Positions 1-6,540 of a stretch of DNA of 10,899 bases are shown here, in pieces (positions within the stretch are counted from its first letter, which is position 1; each line of letters opens with the position of its first letter). The stretch is from an uncultured Campylobacter sp. (GTDB lineage Bacteria; Campylobacterota; Campylobacteria; Campylobacterales; Campylobacteraceae), in NCBI RefSeq assembly GCF_938045225.1, contig NZ_CALINL010000237.1, positions 1 to 10,899 of the forward strand, given 5' to 3'. Under the pieces are notes generated by a model. That model made no database searches and was not told the origin of the DNA. It saw only the letters and a program-made list of their open reading frames with translations. The position numbers were made by a program, and so were the translations under genes.

Positions 1-79
1 CTTAACAATCCCCCAACCCCTACGACGTGAGAAGTTGCTGCACTGCGTGCAGGTTTATGTGGCGCTATTGCGTCGCAAG

Positions 80-128
80 TTTAAATTTTGCGTTTTCGAG
101 ATGCGGGTCTCGGCGAGTAAAATTTGAA
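80..128. repeat. Imperfect inverted repeat (stem-loop)
   Basis: Outer arms at 80-90 and 118-128 pair over 11 positions, with two G-T wobbles on the RNA level. An internal loop follows, then an inner 5-bp stem CGAGA (97-101)/TCTCG (108-112) closes on a 6-base loop. It is the second large hairpin of the non-coding 3' flank and has the same style of AAATTT-containing arms as the palindrome at 172-273. Confidence 0.55.
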
Positions 129-171
129 GCCGAAATTTGCAAATTTGAACGTAAAGCGATAAGGCGAAGTA

Positions 172-273
172 TCGCGAGATGATTTTTGGGGTTGTGCAGA
201 TAAAATTTAGCGTAGGCTAGACGTGTAGTCTGCCGAGCTAAATTTTATCAAACTCCGCAAAAAGCGCTCGCGA
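172..273. repeat. Long imperfect inverted repeat
   Basis: The core arms GATAAAATTTAGC (199-211) and GCTAAATTTTATC (237-249) are perfect 13-base reverse complements. Inward, GGCTAGAC (215-222) pairs with GTCTGCC (228-234) with one bulged base, leaving a loop of 5 bases (223-227). Outward, TTTTTGGGG on the left matches the complement of CCGCAAAAA on the right with one mismatch. Further out, TCGCGAG (172-178) matches the complement of CTCGCGA (267-273). Such a long two-armed structure resembles a MITE- or REP-like intergenic element or a strong RNA hairpin. Its function is unknown. Confidence 0.7.
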
Positions 274-280
274 GACGAGC
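259..280 (-). terminator. Putative Rho-independent terminator after cmoA
   Basis: Reading the minus strand just after the cmoA stop, GCTCG (280-276) and CGAGC (270-266) form an all-matched 5-bp stem around a 5-base loop. GC and then a run of five T (263-259) follow. The placement 2 bases after the stop and the T tract fit an intrinsic terminator for the long operon. The stem is short, and the T run is also part of the larger palindrome at 172-273, so termination may depend on the larger fold. Confidence 0.45.
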
Positions 281-282
281 CG

Positions 283-987
283 TTATTTAAAAGCGACAAA
301 CGTCGCAAAATTCGCCCACCTAAATATGCATTCCACATTTTTAAATCCCGCGCTAAGCGCCAAATTTCTATTTTCCGCTTCGGTGTATGGTATGAGCACG
401 TTTTCTAGCGCCTCGCGTTTTTGCGCGATTTCGTAGCGCGAGTAGCCCTGTTCGAGCTTGTATTTTTCGTAGATTTCGATCATATTTTTACTCAGCGTCT
501 TATCCTCAAATATCAGCTTCTCGCTAAAAACAAACACGCCGCCGTCATTTAGCGCGCGGTAAATTTTAGCTACGAAATCCTGACGCTTAGGCGGACGGAT
601 AAACTGCAGCGTATAGTTCATCAAAACGGCGTCCTGCGCGTCAAATTCGCACTCCAAAATGTCTGCTAGCTCAAGCTCGATCCTAGCGCCGTACGCCTCT
701 ATCTTGGCACGCGCGTTTTGCAGCATAGCAGGCGCGTTATCCACGCCTTTTAGCGCTAGATCGTTTCTCTTGCGCCAAAGAGCCAGTAGCGTCGAGGCGG
801 TCGAGCAGCCAAGGTCTACCGCACTTACGCCTTGCGGTAAAATTTGCGCTAAAAAATCGGCGATCAGCTTTTGCGAAGCGTCGTAATACGGCACCGAGCG
901 CCCGATCATATCGTCAAACACCGACGCCACGCTCGCGTCAAATTCAAACTGCTTTTTTATCGGCTCTTTAAAGATTTCATCCTTCAC
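283..987 (-). CDS. cmoA: Carboxy-S-adenosyl-L-methionine synthase CmoA
   Basis: CmoA converts SAM and prephenate to carboxy-SAM, which CmoB then uses to make 5-carboxymethoxyuridine at the wobble base (U34) of some tRNAs. The 234-residue protein is a class I methyltransferase fold. The SAM loop DLGCSTA is at 58-64, the acidic GVDNAPAM stretch at 81-88, NYTLQF at 124-129 and SEKLIFED at 155-162. These match E. coli CmoA as I remember it. I chose the GTG at 987: AAAGGAG lies upstream at good spacing, the GTG forms a GTGA overlap with the ribF stop, and the length fits the family. A longer frame opening at 1035 would add 16 arginine-rich residues buried in ribF. This is the last gene of the operon; its partner CmoB is not in the window. 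Confidence 0.9.
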   Translation of the reverse strand: MKDEIFKEPIKKQFEFDASVASVFDDMIGRSVPYYDASQKLIADFLAQILPQGVSAVDLGCSTASTLLALWRKRNDLALKGVDNAPAMLQNARAKIEAYGARIELELADILECEFDAQDAVLMNYTLQFIRPPKRQDFVAKIYRALNDGGVFVFSEKLIFEDKTLSKNMIEIYEKYKLEQGYSRYEIAQKREALENVLIPYTEAENRNLALSAGFKNVECIFRWANFATFVAFK

Positions 988-1865
988 GGCTCGCTCCTTT
1001 GAGGCACACCATCGCCTACGACGTAGAGATCGCACACGCCGACGAACTCCATCGCCTGCTTGATGTCGGTCCCGATCTGCTCCTTTAGCTCCTCTAGGCT
1101 TTCAAATTTGCGGTTATCGCGCAGTCGCTTGATAAAGCAAACTGCGACGTCGCTGGCGCCTTCGATATTTTCGTTTAGTACGTGCGTCTCGACGCTAAAG
1201 TTGCCGTCCGTGCTCACGCGGTTGCCGATAAAGGTAACTGAGCCGTAGGTCTTGTAGCCGATGCGAGTCCTCGTCGCATATACGCCCTCGCGCGGCAAAA
1301 GATAGCTCTTGACGTCCAAATTTAGCGTCGCAACCAGCTCTTTTGCGCCGATGCCCTGCCCTTTTATTACGTCGCCCTCGATAGAGTACTCCCTGCCTAG
1401 CAGGCGGTTTGCCTTGTAGATCTCGCCTTGTTTGATATACTCGCGTATAGCCGAGCTATGCACGCCCATACCGTCAAAGCAAACCTCGTCTACTACGACC
1501 ACCTCGCCATCAAAAATTCTCTCCAGATCATACTTGTCCCAAGCCCTATTTCTGCCAAATCTAAAATCAAATCCCACAACGATCTTTTTTAAATTTTTAA
1601 AATCTCGCTTTAAAAGCGCGATAAATTCCTCACCGCTAAGTCCTTTTATGCTCTCAAAATCATACAAGAAGCAAGGATAGTTTGAGTACTCAGCTCGCTT
1701 TAGCTTTGGCGTGATGTTGGCCTTGTTTTTGTCGATGACAACAAGTCCGCCAAACTCGCCTAGCTGCTTTAAAAGCTGCTTGTGCCCCCTGTGCACGCCG
1801 TCAAAGTGCCCTATCGCAACGGCAGTGATGTTATCTTTTGTTAAAAGCGTAGAAAAACTCGGCAT
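984..1865 (-). CDS. ribF: Bifunctional riboflavin kinase / FAD synthetase RibF
   Basis: RibF phosphorylates riboflavin to FMN and adenylylates FMN to FAD in the cytoplasm. The N-terminal nucleotidyltransferase half carries GHFDGVHRGH (19-28), GFDFRFGR (98-105) and SSAIRE (137-142). The C-terminal flavokinase half carries GQGIGAKELVATLNL (169-183), a variant of the usual PTAN motif that keeps T and N, then REGVYA (192-197) and ETHVLN (226-231) with the expected catalytic Glu226. At 293 residues it is near full family length. The ATG at 1865 has AAAGGAAGGAA directly upstream, inside the end of tlyA; the genes overlap by 35 bases. Codon use changes within the gene: CGC makes none of the seven Arg codons in the first 120 residues but seven of eleven after that. 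This hints at a recombination joint near position 1500. Confidence 0.93.
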   Translation of the reverse strand: MPSFSTLLTKDNITAVAIGHFDGVHRGHKQLLKQLGEFGGLVVIDKNKANITPKLKRAEYSNYPCFLYDFESIKGLSGEEFIALLKRDFKNLKKIVVGFDFRFGRNRAWDKYDLERIFDGEVVVVDEVCFDGMGVHSSAIREYIKQGEIYKANRLLGREYSIEGDVIKGQGIGAKELVATLNLDVKSYLLPREGVYATRTRIGYKTYGSVTFIGNRVSTDGNFSVETHVLNENIEGASDVAVCFIKRLRDNRKFESLEELKEQIGTDIKQAMEFVGVCDLYVVGDGVPQRSEP

Positions 1866-2544
1866 TTCCTTCCTTTCCCTTGACCTCGCACTCTTTGCAA
1901 GCTATCAGTTCAAATTTCAAGCTACTTGCTAGCACTTCAAAGCGCTTCATAGCTAAATTTACAGCCTTAGCGTCGGTGACAACGCCTTTTTTATTGCGTT
2001 TTACGCCAACGCCCACTTCAAACTGCGGCTTAAAAAGTGTGATAATGAGCGAATCCCTGCTTGCTAGCTCGCAAATAGCTGGTAAAATTTCAGCCAAAGA
2101 GATAAAGCTCACGTCGCAGGTTATGAGATCAAATTTGTTTAAATTCTCTTTTGCAAACTCTCTGACGTCAGTTTTTTCATAAATTTTCACTCGCTCATCG
2201 CTTCTTAGGCTGGCGTCTAGCTGATCAGTGCCCACATCAACGCCTGTGGCGCTCTTTACGCCACGCTCAAGTAAAATTTGCATAAAACCGCCAGTTGAGC
2301 TGCCGATATCAAGTGCGTTTTTGCCAGCTAGGTCAAATTTCATCGCTTCCAAAAAGCTCTTTAGCTTAAGCGCTCCACGCCCAACGTAAATTTCATCAAG
2401 CAGTGAAATTTTAGCCTCGCTAACTTCACTTGAAACCTTGGTGCAAATTTCGCCGTTTGCTAGCACCTTGCCGCCCTTTATCAGCTCGCTCGCCTTGTTT
2501 CTACTTATGTTTAAAACGCTTGCGACGTAGTTATCAAATCTCAA
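1831..2544 (-). CDS. tlyA: TlyA-type rRNA 2'-O-methyltransferase
   Basis: TlyA methylates the 2'-OH of cytidine in rRNA. Campylobacter enzymes are of the short type I class, reported to act on 23S rRNA C1920 only, and loss of tlyA gives capreomycin resistance. The 237-residue protein starts with an S4 RNA-binding domain (RFDNYVASVLNISRNKASELIKGGKV, about 2-60). An FtsJ-like fold follows: YVGRGALKL (53-61), ALDIGSSTGGF (77-87), GVDVGTDQLD (101-110), CDVSFISL (143-150), FKPQFE (171-176) and GNAEFF (226-231). K60, D144, K172 and E229 would form the K-D-K-E tetrad of 2'-O-methyltransferases. The start is a TTG at 2544 with GAGAGG upstream. An in-frame TAA lies two codons before it, so no earlier start is possible. 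It overlaps the end of ligA by 11 bases. Confidence 0.92.
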   Translation of the reverse strand: MRFDNYVASVLNISRNKASELIKGGKVLANGEICTKVSSEVSEAKISLLDEIYVGRGALKLKSFLEAMKFDLAGKNALDIGSSTGGFMQILLERGVKSATGVDVGTDQLDASLRSDERVKIYEKTDVREFAKENLNKFDLITCDVSFISLAEILPAICELASRDSLIITLFKPQFEVGVGVKRNKKGVVTDAKAVNLAMKRFEVLASSLKFELIACKECEVKGKEGNAEFFYAFNKR

Positions 2545-4477
2545 GTTTTAGCCTCTCATATTCGCTCTCATCGATCACTCGCACGCCTAGCTCATTCGCT
2601 TTATCTAGCTTGCTGCCAGCCTCCTCGCCAGCTAGCACGAAGTCCGTTTTTTTAGAAACTGAGCCAGAAACCTTTGCACCAAAACTCTCAAGCTCCGCCT
2701 TTATCTCATCTCTTGGGCGACTTAGCGTGCCGGTTATTACCACCGTCTTGCCACTTAGCGCATTTGAGATGCTCTGCGTCTGCGTCACGCTTGGCTGCAC
2801 GATCTGGCTTAGGGCTAAAATTTCCGCTCTATTGACCTCGGCAAAGTCGATTAAACTATTTGCCATCTCCGCGCCAAAGCCCTCAAGCGAGGTTAGCTCC
2901 TCAAAGCTAGCATCAAGCCAGCCCAGTCCAAAACTACTTGCTAGCTTCTTTGCCGCCACCTCGCCGATGTGCTCGCAGCCAAGACCCGTGATAAAGCGCG
3001 ATAGCTCCGCTCCTTTGCTAGCTTCAATCGCATTTAAAAGGTTATTTACCTTTTTCTCTTTAAAGCCCTCAAGCGCGATTAGATCATCAAATTTAAGGCC
3101 GTAGATGTCCTTTATGCAAGATATTAGCCCCTTGTCAAATAGCAAATTTACGATCGCATCGCCAAGGCCGTCTATGTTTAGACATTTTTTCGATGCGTAG
3201 TGGATTATCGAGCCCACCACTCTTGCTCTGCAACTTAAATTTTGACACTTTACAAAGACCCCTTCATCAAGCAGGTGTGAGCCGCAAACTGGGCAAAATT
3301 TAGGCCTCTCAATCGCTTGCTCGCTGCCATCTCGTCTATCTTTAAAAACCTTTGTGATCTTTGGTATCACATCTCCTGAGCGGATGATGCCGATGTAGTC
3401 GTTTTTCATAACGCCAAGGCGCTCGATCTCGTCAAAGTTGTGAAGGGTGGCGGATTTTACATTAGCACCATCTATATTTACCTCATCAAGCACGCCAACA
3501 GGCGTTACTACGCCGCTTCTGCCAACCTGAAGTGCCACGTCTTTTAGCCTAGTCACCTTTTCAATGGCTGGGAATTTAAACGCCACCATAAATTTTGGAA
3601 ATTTGACCGTGTAGCCCAGCTGCTCACAGCGTGCAAGGTCATTTACTCGTATCACCATGCCATCCATCATCACGCTCTTTGCCTCACGGCTGGCTAGTAA
3701 CTCGTTATACGCAGCCTCAAGCTCATCTTTTTTTAAAATTTTAAAAAATTCATCTCTCTCAAAGCCAAGATCACGCACAAATTTCATCACCTCGCTGTGA
3801 TCTTTTAGCCCAAGGCTCTGCTCGCCCACGCCCCAAGGTATGAAAAGTAGCTTTCTTTTTGCAGTGACCGCGCTATCAAGCTGTCTTAGACTGCCTGCGG
3901 CTGCATTTCTAGGGTTTGAAAGCGGCGTCTCGCCCTCTTTTGCACGCTCTATATTTAGTAGCTCAAAGTCATCTTTTCTTATGACGACTTCGCCCCTGAT
4001 TTCAATGAGCCCTTTGTAGTTAATGCTCTTTAAAACAGAATTTATCGTCCTTGCATTTTGCGTCACGTCCTCGCCTGTAACGCCGTCGCCTCTTGTGATC
4101 GCCCTAACTAAAACGCCATTTTCATATAGTAAATTTAGGCTCGCTCCGTCAAATTTTGGCTCAGCGACAAAGGTTAAATTCTCCTTCTCTCCGCGCTTTA
4201 GCCACGCATCAAGCTCGCCAAGACTAAATATATCCTCCATGCTCCACATGCGCTTTATGTGGCTTGCCTTGCTAAAGCCCTCTTTTACGCTCCCACCCAC
4301 TCGCTTAGTCGGCGAAAATAGCGAAATTTCACTGGGATTTGCCTGCTCAAAGGCCAAAACCGCGTGATATAGCGCGTCATACTCCTCGTCGCTTGCAAGT
4401 GGCTCGTCCTCGTCGTAGTAGGCCTTTGCCCACGCATTTAGCGTATCTACCGCTTTTTCGTACTCTTGTTTTGTCAT
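2534..4477 (-). CDS. ligA: NAD-dependent DNA ligase LigA
   Basis: LigA seals nicks in DNA using NAD+ as adenylate donor and is needed for Okazaki fragment joining and repair. Counting from the chosen start, the protein has 647 residues. It has the N-terminal Ia domain with YDALY near 33-37, adenylation motif KFDG with Lys108, and TRGDGVTGEDVTQNARTI (127-144). An OB fold follows, then a four-Cys zinc finger (C395, C398, C411, C416), helix-hairpin-helix repeats and a C-terminal BRCT domain from about 573. I chose ATG 4477: GGAG sits 7 bases upstream and 647 residues matches my memory of C. jejuni LigA. An ATG eight codons earlier (4501) lacks a good ribosome site and lies in a possible -10 box. 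Composition is poorer in GC than the outer genes of the window. Confidence 0.95.
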   Translation of the reverse strand: MTKQEYEKAVDTLNAWAKAYYDEDEPLASDEEYDALYHAVLAFEQANPSEISLFSPTKRVGGSVKEGFSKASHIKRMWSMEDIFSLGELDAWLKRGEKENLTFVAEPKFDGASLNLLYENGVLVRAITRGDGVTGEDVTQNARTINSVLKSINYKGLIEIRGEVVIRKDDFELLNIERAKEGETPLSNPRNAAAGSLRQLDSAVTAKRKLLFIPWGVGEQSLGLKDHSEVMKFVRDLGFERDEFFKILKKDELEAAYNELLASREAKSVMMDGMVIRVNDLARCEQLGYTVKFPKFMVAFKFPAIEKVTRLKDVALQVGRSGVVTPVGVLDEVNIDGANVKSATLHNFDEIERLGVMKNDYIGIIRSGDVIPKITKVFKDRRDGSEQAIERPKFCPVCGSHLLDEGVFVKCQNLSCRARVVGSIIHYASKKCLNIDGLGDAIVNLLFDKGLISCIKDIYGLKFDDLIALEGFKEKKVNNLLNAIEASKGAELSRFITGLGCEHIGEVAAKKLASSFGLGWLDASFEELTSLEGFGAEMANSLIDFAEVNRAEILALSQIVQPSVTQTQSISNALSGKTVVITGTLSRPRDEIKAELESFGAKVSGSVSKKTDFVLAGEEAGSKLDKANELGVRVIDESEYERLKLEI

Positions 4478-4499
4478 TTTTGCTCCAAATTTACACCGC

Positions 4500-4507
4500 A
4501 TTTTATC
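4500..4507 (-). promoter_or_regulatory. Possible internal promoter (-10 box) for ligA
   Basis: The minus strand reads GATAAAAT, a full match to the extended Campylobacter -10 pattern gnTAnAAT, in an AT-rich gap between the NADAR gene and ligA. Transcription would begin about 7 bases downstream, leaving a short leader that still includes the GGAG ribosome site before ATG 4477. The same octamer occurs elsewhere by composition, so this is only a candidate. Confidence 0.35.
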
Positions 4508-4518
4508 TTAAATATACT

Positions 4519-5379
4519 TTATAAATGATCCAAATTTAGCTCATTTTCATCGCAAAAATGGACGTTTTTATAGACCTTTTTTATCTCGTCCCTCGCCATT
4601 ATCAGCGCAAAGCCAAGCAAATTTTGCCCTCTCCACTTCGTAGGATTGTGCGCATTTTGATCCTCAGCGCTCATGCCTATGCCCCAAATTTTATCAACTG
4701 GGCTTGCCTCAACTAAAATTTTGCTCCCAGTTTGGAGCAAAAAGTCACGCAAAGGGGCATTTTGGCTAAATTTTAGATAGCTCGCATTTAGCACGACGCC
4801 AAATTTGACCTCATCCCAGACCTTAGTGTCAAAGCCTTGCACCTGCCTGCCAAGCGCCTTCATCTGCGCTGGATCTTTGATGGATAAAATTTGCTCTAAA
4901 GCCTCGTCATCGCCAAAACATTCAGCCTTTTTAGCCATCATATATTGCTCGGCGCAAATGTATTTAGTTTCATCTTGCCAAAAGCTAGAGCTATACCACT
5001 GACTAAGGCAGCTTGCACTTAAATTTGCACTCTTTTGATGACCCCAAAATAAGAGAAATTTATCCGACTTGCCAGCGTTATAGCGCTTTTTTAGCCACTT
5101 TAGATCATATCTAGGCTCACGCTCCCAAAGATCTAGCTCGAAATCATTATAAGTAAAAAGCGCGCTCTCATCCTTGCCTAGCCTCTCATCCCAGTATCCA
5201 CGCCACGTCGCAGGCTCGGCAAAGAGCTGTTTGTATTGATGCTGCTCATCTTGGCTTAGCGTTTTTAACCAGTCGTTAAATTTAAACTTATAATCCTCGC
5301 CAGCGCCCATCCTCCAGCCTATAGAAAAGGGGCTAATATGAGGAAATTTGACCCAAGGTGGCGGCAATAAATTTTTCAC
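4519..5379 (-). CDS. NADAR-domain protein with an extra N-terminal domain
   Basis: The C-terminal part (about 108-270) is a NADAR/YbiA (DUF1768) domain. It shows FLLFWGH (108-114), LSQWYSSSF (125-133), AEQYMMAKKAECFGD (143-157) with the likely catalytic Glu144, ALGRQVQGFD (175-184), VEASPVDKIWGIG (223-235) with Asp229 and Trp232, and NLLGFALIMARD (253-264). Family members act as N-glycosidases on ADP-ribose-type or riboflavin-intermediate ribosyl bonds, and some remove ADP-ribose from DNA guanine. Residues 1-105 form a separate aromatic-rich region (PHISPFSIGWRMGAGEDY, ATWRGYW) that I cannot name; typical NADAR proteins are only about 150-180 residues. The start is GTG at 5379, with GAGG just upstream and 24 bases after folP. 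In C. jejuni, as I recall, folP and ligA are adjacent, so this gene looks like an addition. Exact substrate unknown. Confidence 0.85.
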   Translation of the reverse strand: MKNLLPPPWVKFPHISPFSIGWRMGAGEDYKFKFNDWLKTLSQDEQHQYKQLFAEPATWRGYWDERLGKDESALFTYNDFELDLWEREPRYDLKWLKKRYNAGKSDKFLLFWGHQKSANLSASCLSQWYSSSFWQDETKYICAEQYMMAKKAECFGDDEALEQILSIKDPAQMKALGRQVQGFDTKVWDEVKFGVVLNASYLKFSQNAPLRDFLLQTGSKILVEASPVDKIWGIGMSAEDQNAHNPTKWRGQNLLGFALIMARDEIKKVYKNVHFCDENELNLDHL

Positions 5380-5403
5380 CTAGCCTCTTTTTAGCCAAAC
5401 GCC

Positions 5404-6540
5404 CTACCAAAGCGTGGCTTGGCTCATCGCCTCGTGCATATTAAAAAGCTGCTTGTGCTCGGCCACATCGTGCGTGCGGATAATCTGCGCGCCGTTTTCA
5501 AAGGCTTTTAAGTGCAGATAAAGCGAGCCTGGCAAGCGGTCCTTGACCTCGCTCGGGCTATAAAAATTTATGACCGATTTGCGGCTAGCACCAACAAGTA
5601 GCGGGCAGCCAAATTTTAAAAAATGCTCCAAATGTTTAATAAGCAGTAAATTTTGCTCAGCCGTCTTACCAAAGCCGATGCCAACGTCAAGCACTATCTT
5701 TTTAGCGCCAAGCTCCTTAGCTAGGACAATCTTTTGCTCAAAAAAATCCGAAATTTCGCCAATTAAGTCGTTATACTTTGGCGCGATCTGCATGGTGGCA
5801 GGATCGCCTTGCATGTGCATCATGCAAAACTGGGCGTCGTATCTTGCAGCAAGCGTGGCTAAATTTGCGTTTGCTGTGATGTCATTTATCATCTTAAAGC
5901 CGTGATTTAGCGCGTACTCTAGGCAGTATGCATCAAAGCTATCTAGGCTAAATATCGCCTTGTCGTGCAAATTTAGGCGGTAAATTTCGGCAACTATCTT
6001 TTCAAGCCTCGCAAACTCGACCTCGCGTCCGACGTATTTGCTACCGGGCCTGGAGCTAACCGCACCCACGTCGATATACTCGGCACCCTGCTCGATCATC
6101 TCTTCGATCTTTTCGATGCCGCTTTTTTCGTTCACGCGGCTTGCGGCATTAAAGCTATCTTCATTTACGTTTACGATGCCCATGATCTGCGCGCGCTGCG
6201 GTTTTTTAAACGGAGATTTTAAAAATTTAGCCAAATTTTTTAGCCCGAAATCCTGTGCGGACTCTTTTTTGGCAAGCGCAAGAACTTGCGCATCGGTAGC
6301 CATCAAAAGCGCGGCGGAGTTTTCGCCGCCCAGAATCACGTCGCGGTTAGTCACGAGCTCCGCGCCCACGCTTAGCGCATCTTGCTTTAGGATGTTTGCG
6401 GCCGGCGAGCGCAAATCTTTAATCAAAAAAAAGTTGATCGACGACTTTTTTTTCATCAAATTTCGCCCCTCGTCGCTAGGACGGATAATCTCGCAAATCT
6501 CGTTAAAATCAGTTTGCGGATTGATTTTAAAAATTTTCAT
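5404..6540 (-). CDS. folP: Dihydropteroate synthase FolP
   Basis: FolP joins p-aminobenzoate to 6-hydroxymethyl-dihydropterin pyrophosphate in folate synthesis and is the sulfonamide target. The TIM-barrel enzyme occupies about 117-365 of 378 residues: IMGIVNVNEDSF (119-130), YIDVGAVSSRPG (155-166), SLDSF (198-202), INDITA (218-223), MHMQGDP (241-247), VLDVGIGFGKT (283-293), LVGASRKS (315-322) and IIRTHDV (353-359). The first 115 residues are an N-terminal extension of a kind I associate with Campylobacter and Helicobacter FolP; its role is unknown. Loops 1 and 2 differ from the usual NvTPDSF and GGESTRPG, probably as a lineage trait. The ATG at 6540 overlaps the holB stop as ATGA, with AAGGG upstream. 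Confidence 0.93.
   Translation of the reverse strand: MKIFKINPQTDFNEICEIIRPSDEGRNLMKKKSSINFFLIKDLRSPAANILKQDALSVGAELVTNRDVILGGENSAALLMATDAQVLALAKKESAQDFGLKNLAKFLKSPFKKPQRAQIMGIVNVNEDSFNAASRVNEKSGIEKIEEMIEQGAEYIDVGAVSSRPGSKYVGREVEFARLEKIVAEIYRLNLHDKAIFSLDSFDAYCLEYALNHGFKMINDITANANLATLAARYDAQFCMMHMQGDPATMQIAPKYNDLIGEISDFFEQKIVLAKELGAKKIVLDVGIGFGKTAEQNLLLIKHLEHFLKFGCPLLVGASRKSVINFYSPSEVKDRLPGSLYLHLKAFENGAQIIRTHDVAEHKQLFNMHEAMSQATLW

Larger units (their letters stand above)
1..282. other. Non-coding 3' flank of the operon, rich in stem-loops
   Basis: No convincing reading frame is present. The stretch holds a chain of inverted repeats. A perfect 6-bp hairpin with a 3-base loop lies at 38-52 (CTGCAC/GTGCAG). 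An imperfect hairpin lies at 80-128, a 6-bp hairpin at 156-175 (GCGATA/TATCGC), and a long imperfect palindrome at about 172-273 whose core is a perfect 13-bp arm pair. The last one overlaps the likely cmoA terminator. The region could be a dispersed intergenic repeat of this species, a structured mRNA 3' end, or a small RNA; the sequence alone does not decide. What lies beyond position 1 is not visible. Confidence 0.7.

Noticed and set aside
1..282. CRISPR array, tRNA or riboswitch in the 5' non-coding part
   Set aside because: There are no regularly spaced direct repeats, no cloverleaf with a T-loop, and the region is downstream of the last gene, so a riboswitch for it makes no sense.
988..1035. 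Longer cmoA start, adding 16 residues (MRSLRRRRWCASKERA)
   Set aside because: The extension lies inside ribF, is unlike CmoA N-termini, and the GTG at 987 has a strong AAAGGAG and a GTGA overlap with the ribF stop.
2430..3104. Plus-strand open frame of 224 codons opposite ligA and tlyA
   Set aside because: It is a Ser/Leu-rich shadow of well-supported minus-strand genes, with no domain or ribosome site; the other plus-strand frames are the same.
4478..4501. Longer ligA start at 4501 (MRCKFGAK)
   Set aside because: It has only a weak ribosome site, falls in a possible -10 box, and the ATG at 4477 has GGAG at good spacing and gives the expected length.
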